This document shows, one piece after another, positions 6,760 through 8,521 of a DNA stretch of 8,521 nucleotides. The notes beneath the pieces are model-generated. The model was not told the origin of the DNA. It was given only the letters and a program-made list of their open reading frames with translations, and ran no database searches. The translations under genes and the position numbers were made by a program. Every line of letters starts with the position of its first letter. The stretch's first letter is position 1. Source of the DNA: ZC4RG30 sp964455685 (GTDB taxonomy: Bacteria > Pseudomonadota > Gammaproteobacteria > Steroidobacterales > Steroidobacteraceae); contig CAYVZE010000094.1 in NCBI GenBank assembly GCA_964455685.1, forward strand, positions 1 to 8,521, written 5' to 3'.

Positions 6760-8415
6760 TCAGTCCTGCACGCGCAGCGCCAGTGATTCGGCCACGTCAA
6801 CCAGGGTGATTGCGTCGCGGTCCTCCAGGTCGGCGATGGTGCGCGCCACGCGCAGCACGCGGTGCTGGGACCTGGCCGAAAGCCCATGGCGGTTGGCCGC
6901 ATCGCGCAGCAGGCCGGCGGCCTTCGGCTCCGGCATGCAATGGCGCAGGGTAGCCGCCGCCGGCAGGCGCGCATTCAGGCAGCCCTGCCGCACAAGCTGC
7001 CGCTGCCGCGCCCTGCAGACGAGGTCGCGCGCCTCGCGCGTGGTGGCCGGCACGCCCGGCGCCCCGCACGAGCCCTCGCGCCGCGCCGATGCCGCGCCAT
7101 CGTGCACATGCGCACCCACCAGCTCTTCCGCGGCCACCTGCCCCAGCCGCAGCTGCAGGTCGATGCGGTCGCGCAAGGGTCCGGAAATGCGCGAGTTGTA
7201 GCGCCTGACCTGCTCGGGAATGCAGGTGCACGGCGGCGCGACCAGCCCGTGCCGTCCGCAGGGACAGGGATTCATCGCCGCCACCAGCAGGAATGAAGCA
7301 GGGTACTCCGCGCGCTGGTTGGCACGCACCACGCTGATGTGCCCGCACTCCAGCGGCTCGCGCAGCGACTCCAGCACCCGCCGGTCGAACTCCGGCAGCT
7401 CATCCAGGAAGAGCACGCCATGGTGGGCGAGGCTCACCTCGCCCGGACGCACCGCCGTGCCACCACCCACGATGGCATGCGCCGATGCCGTGTGATGCGG
7501 CGCGCGGAACGGTGGCATCGCGCAGGGCACCGCAGGCCTCGTGCCTGCATGCACCCCTGCGTTCGCCCCCGTGGACTGCGCGCCCTGCGCAACTGCAGCG
7601 ATCGCCGCCACCTCCAGCGCCTGCGCTTCATCGAGCGGCGGCAGCAAACCCGGCAACCGATGCGCCAGCATGGTCTTGCCCGATCCCGGCGGACCGGTCA
7701 TCAGCAGGCTGTGCCCGCCCGCCGCCGCGATCAGCAGTGCGCGCTTGGCCTGGTGCTGGCCGCGCACGTCGGCGAGATCGGGCGCCTCCTTTGCAACGCC
7801 GCCGCGGCTGCGGCCACAGTGGCAGCCCGATGGGGACGCACCACCGGATGATGCCGCGCAACCGGCAATCCCGGGGTTGCCATCGGCCTGGTCATTGAAG
7901 TGCAACAGCCCCTGCCCGCCTTCCGCCAGTTCAGCAAGGCTCGCCAGTGCCATCACCCGGGTTCCTGCCGGGCGCACCTCGGCCACATTGAACGAAGGCA
8001 CCACCATGGCATTGCCCGCGCGCCGCGCATGCAGCGCTGCCAGCAGCAACCCCGGCACCGGCTTGAGCTCGCCGGTCAGCGCCAGCTCGCCATAGAACTC
8101 GGTGCGCACCGGATCGAAACCGGCATCCACCTGTCCCGACGCCAGCAGGATCCCGATGGCCACCGGCAGGTCATATCGCCCGCCCTCCTTCGGCAGATCC
8201 GCCGGCGCGAGGTTGACCGTGATGCGCCCTGCCGGCAACTCGAACCCGCAGGTGGCCAGTGCCGCCCGCACGCGCTCGCGGCTCTCCTTCACTGCCGCCG
8301 CCGGCAGGCCCACGATGGAGAAGGTCGGCAAGCCGCTGCCCAGGTGCACCTCCACCGCCACCAGCGGCGCATCCAGCCCCGCCTGCCCCCGACTCAGCAC
8401 CCGCGCGAATCCCAT
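6760..8415 (-). CDS. comM: YifB/ComM family AAA+ ATPase (Mg-chelatase-like)
   Basis: This is a 551-residue, full-length protein. The N-terminal ChlI-like domain opens with MGFARVLSRGQAGLDAPLV and carries the family stretches FSIVGLP (32-38) and TVNLAPADLPKEGGRYDLP (66-84). The AAA+ core has DLADVRGQ (213-220), Walker A GPPGSGKT (241-248), PFRAPHHTAS (302-311), Walker B VLFLDELPEF (334-343) and the Cys cluster NPCPCGRHGLVAPPCTC (382-398), followed by RISGPLRDRIDL. The C-terminal Mg_chelatase_C domain is near 478-549 (LNARLP, HRVLRVARTIADLE). In Vibrio cholerae, ComM is a hexameric helicase that drives branch migration during natural transformation; the same role is likely here by homology. Unusual for the family are Ser/Gly/Cys-rich linkers at about 181-208 and 277-300. 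The start has AGGTGG at 8427-8422, 6 nt before the ATG. It converges on the cytochrome gene. Confidence 0.97.
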   Translation of the reverse strand: MGFARVLSRGQAGLDAPLVAVEVHLGSGLPTFSIVGLPAAAVKESRERVRAALATCGFELPAGRITVNLAPADLPKEGGRYDLPVAIGILLASGQVDAGFDPVRTEFYGELALTGELKPVPGLLLAALHARRAGNAMVVPSFNVAEVRPAGTRVMALASLAELAEGGQGLLHFNDQADGNPGIAGCAASSGGASPSGCHCGRSRGGVAKEAPDLADVRGQHQAKRALLIAAAGGHSLLMTGPPGSGKTMLAHRLPGLLPPLDEAQALEVAAIAAVAQGAQSTGANAGVHAGTRPAVPCAMPPFRAPHHTASAHAIVGGGTAVRPGEVSLAHHGVLFLDELPEFDRRVLESLREPLECGHISVVRANQRAEYPASFLLVAAMNPCPCGRHGLVAPPCTCIPEQVRRYNSRISGPLRDRIDLQLRLGQVAAEELVGAHVHDGAASARREGSCGAPGVPATTREARDLVCRARQRQLVRQGCLNARLPAAATLRHCMPEPKAAGLLRDAANRHGLSARSQHRVLRVARTIADLEDRDAITLVDVAESLALRVQD

Positions 8416-8521
8416 CCCTGCCCACCTGCCCGGCTTCCATGCGCAAGGGCCAGTCTCGCACCGGTCCCGGAGGAACGAGGGAGGTCAATCTGGGCTGAAT
8501 GCCCGTTTACCCCTGGGAACG
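8416..8521. other. Upstream region of yifB/comM, window edge
   Basis: The 106 bp hold the AGGTGG Shine-Dalgarno sequence of yifB and no clear promoter. A TTGACC on the minus strand (8488-8483) has no good -10 at the right distance. The 3' end of another gene could enter from the right, since minus-strand frames from the edge reach stops within the region, but too little is visible to identify one. Confidence 0.4.

Noticed and set aside
6797..7348. Minus- and plus-strand open frames inside the yifB region
   Set aside because: All overlap the Walker A/Walker B-containing yifB frame and have Arg/Ala/Gly-rich, domain-free translations typical of shadow frames.
1..8521. CRISPR array, insertion sequence, attachment site or tRNA
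   Set aside because: No regularly spaced direct repeats, transposase or recombinase motifs, or cloverleaf-like tRNA sequence were found by eye. The repetition at 1-1148 is protein-level ankyrin repetition.

Overview
The window reads as chromosomal DNA from a high-GC proteobacterium, most likely a gammaproteobacterium. The support is a strong codon bias towards G/C in third position, a complete YifB/ComM-type AAA+ protein of proteobacterial character, and a membrane-anchored cytochrome c5-like protein. The genus cannot be fixed from the sequence alone. I see no insertion sequence, phage gene, CRISPR array, tRNA or rRNA.

Layout. Positions 1-5885 hold four genes on the minus strand, packed head to tail. 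In transcription order they are: a large secreted protein with two haem-c motifs and the planctomycete-type PSCyt1/PSD (DUF1587/1595/1592/1588/1585) architecture (5885-3495); a Tat-exported DUF1552 (HXXSHH) protein (3482-2130); a Tat-type, probably lipidated metallo-beta-lactamase-fold protein (2128-1154); and an exported ankyrin-repeat protein (starting at 1148 and running off the left edge). Gaps are 1-12 bp, so this is almost certainly one operon. A 133-bp divergent spacer (5886-6018) separates it from a plus-strand, membrane-anchored monohaem cytochrome c (6019-6531). A gap of about 230 bp with several GC-rich hairpins follows. Then comes a minus-strand yifB/comM gene (8415-6760) that converges on the cytochrome. 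The last 106 bp hold only the upstream region of yifB and possibly the tail of an unseen neighbour.

How the genes may work together. All four operon products carry export signals, so they should act outside the cytoplasm. The large protein offers two haem-c sites and several domains of unknown function. DUF1552 proteins are commonly seen beside such proteins. The divergent cytochrome c is a plausible membrane electron acceptor or donor. The MBL protein has lost the second zinc site of its family. The ankyrin protein could serve as a periplasmic scaffold. No enzymatic reaction has been established for the PSD/DUF1552 pair as far as I know, so this operon is the part of the window most likely to be an undescribed system. 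The yifB/comM gene is a conserved housekeeping or natural-transformation gene and looks functionally separate.

The high GC content leaves long open frames opposite the real genes, including a plus-strand frame of more than 4 kb. These were rejected as coding. Conversely, the ankyrin gene is easy to miss because its stop codon lies outside the window.
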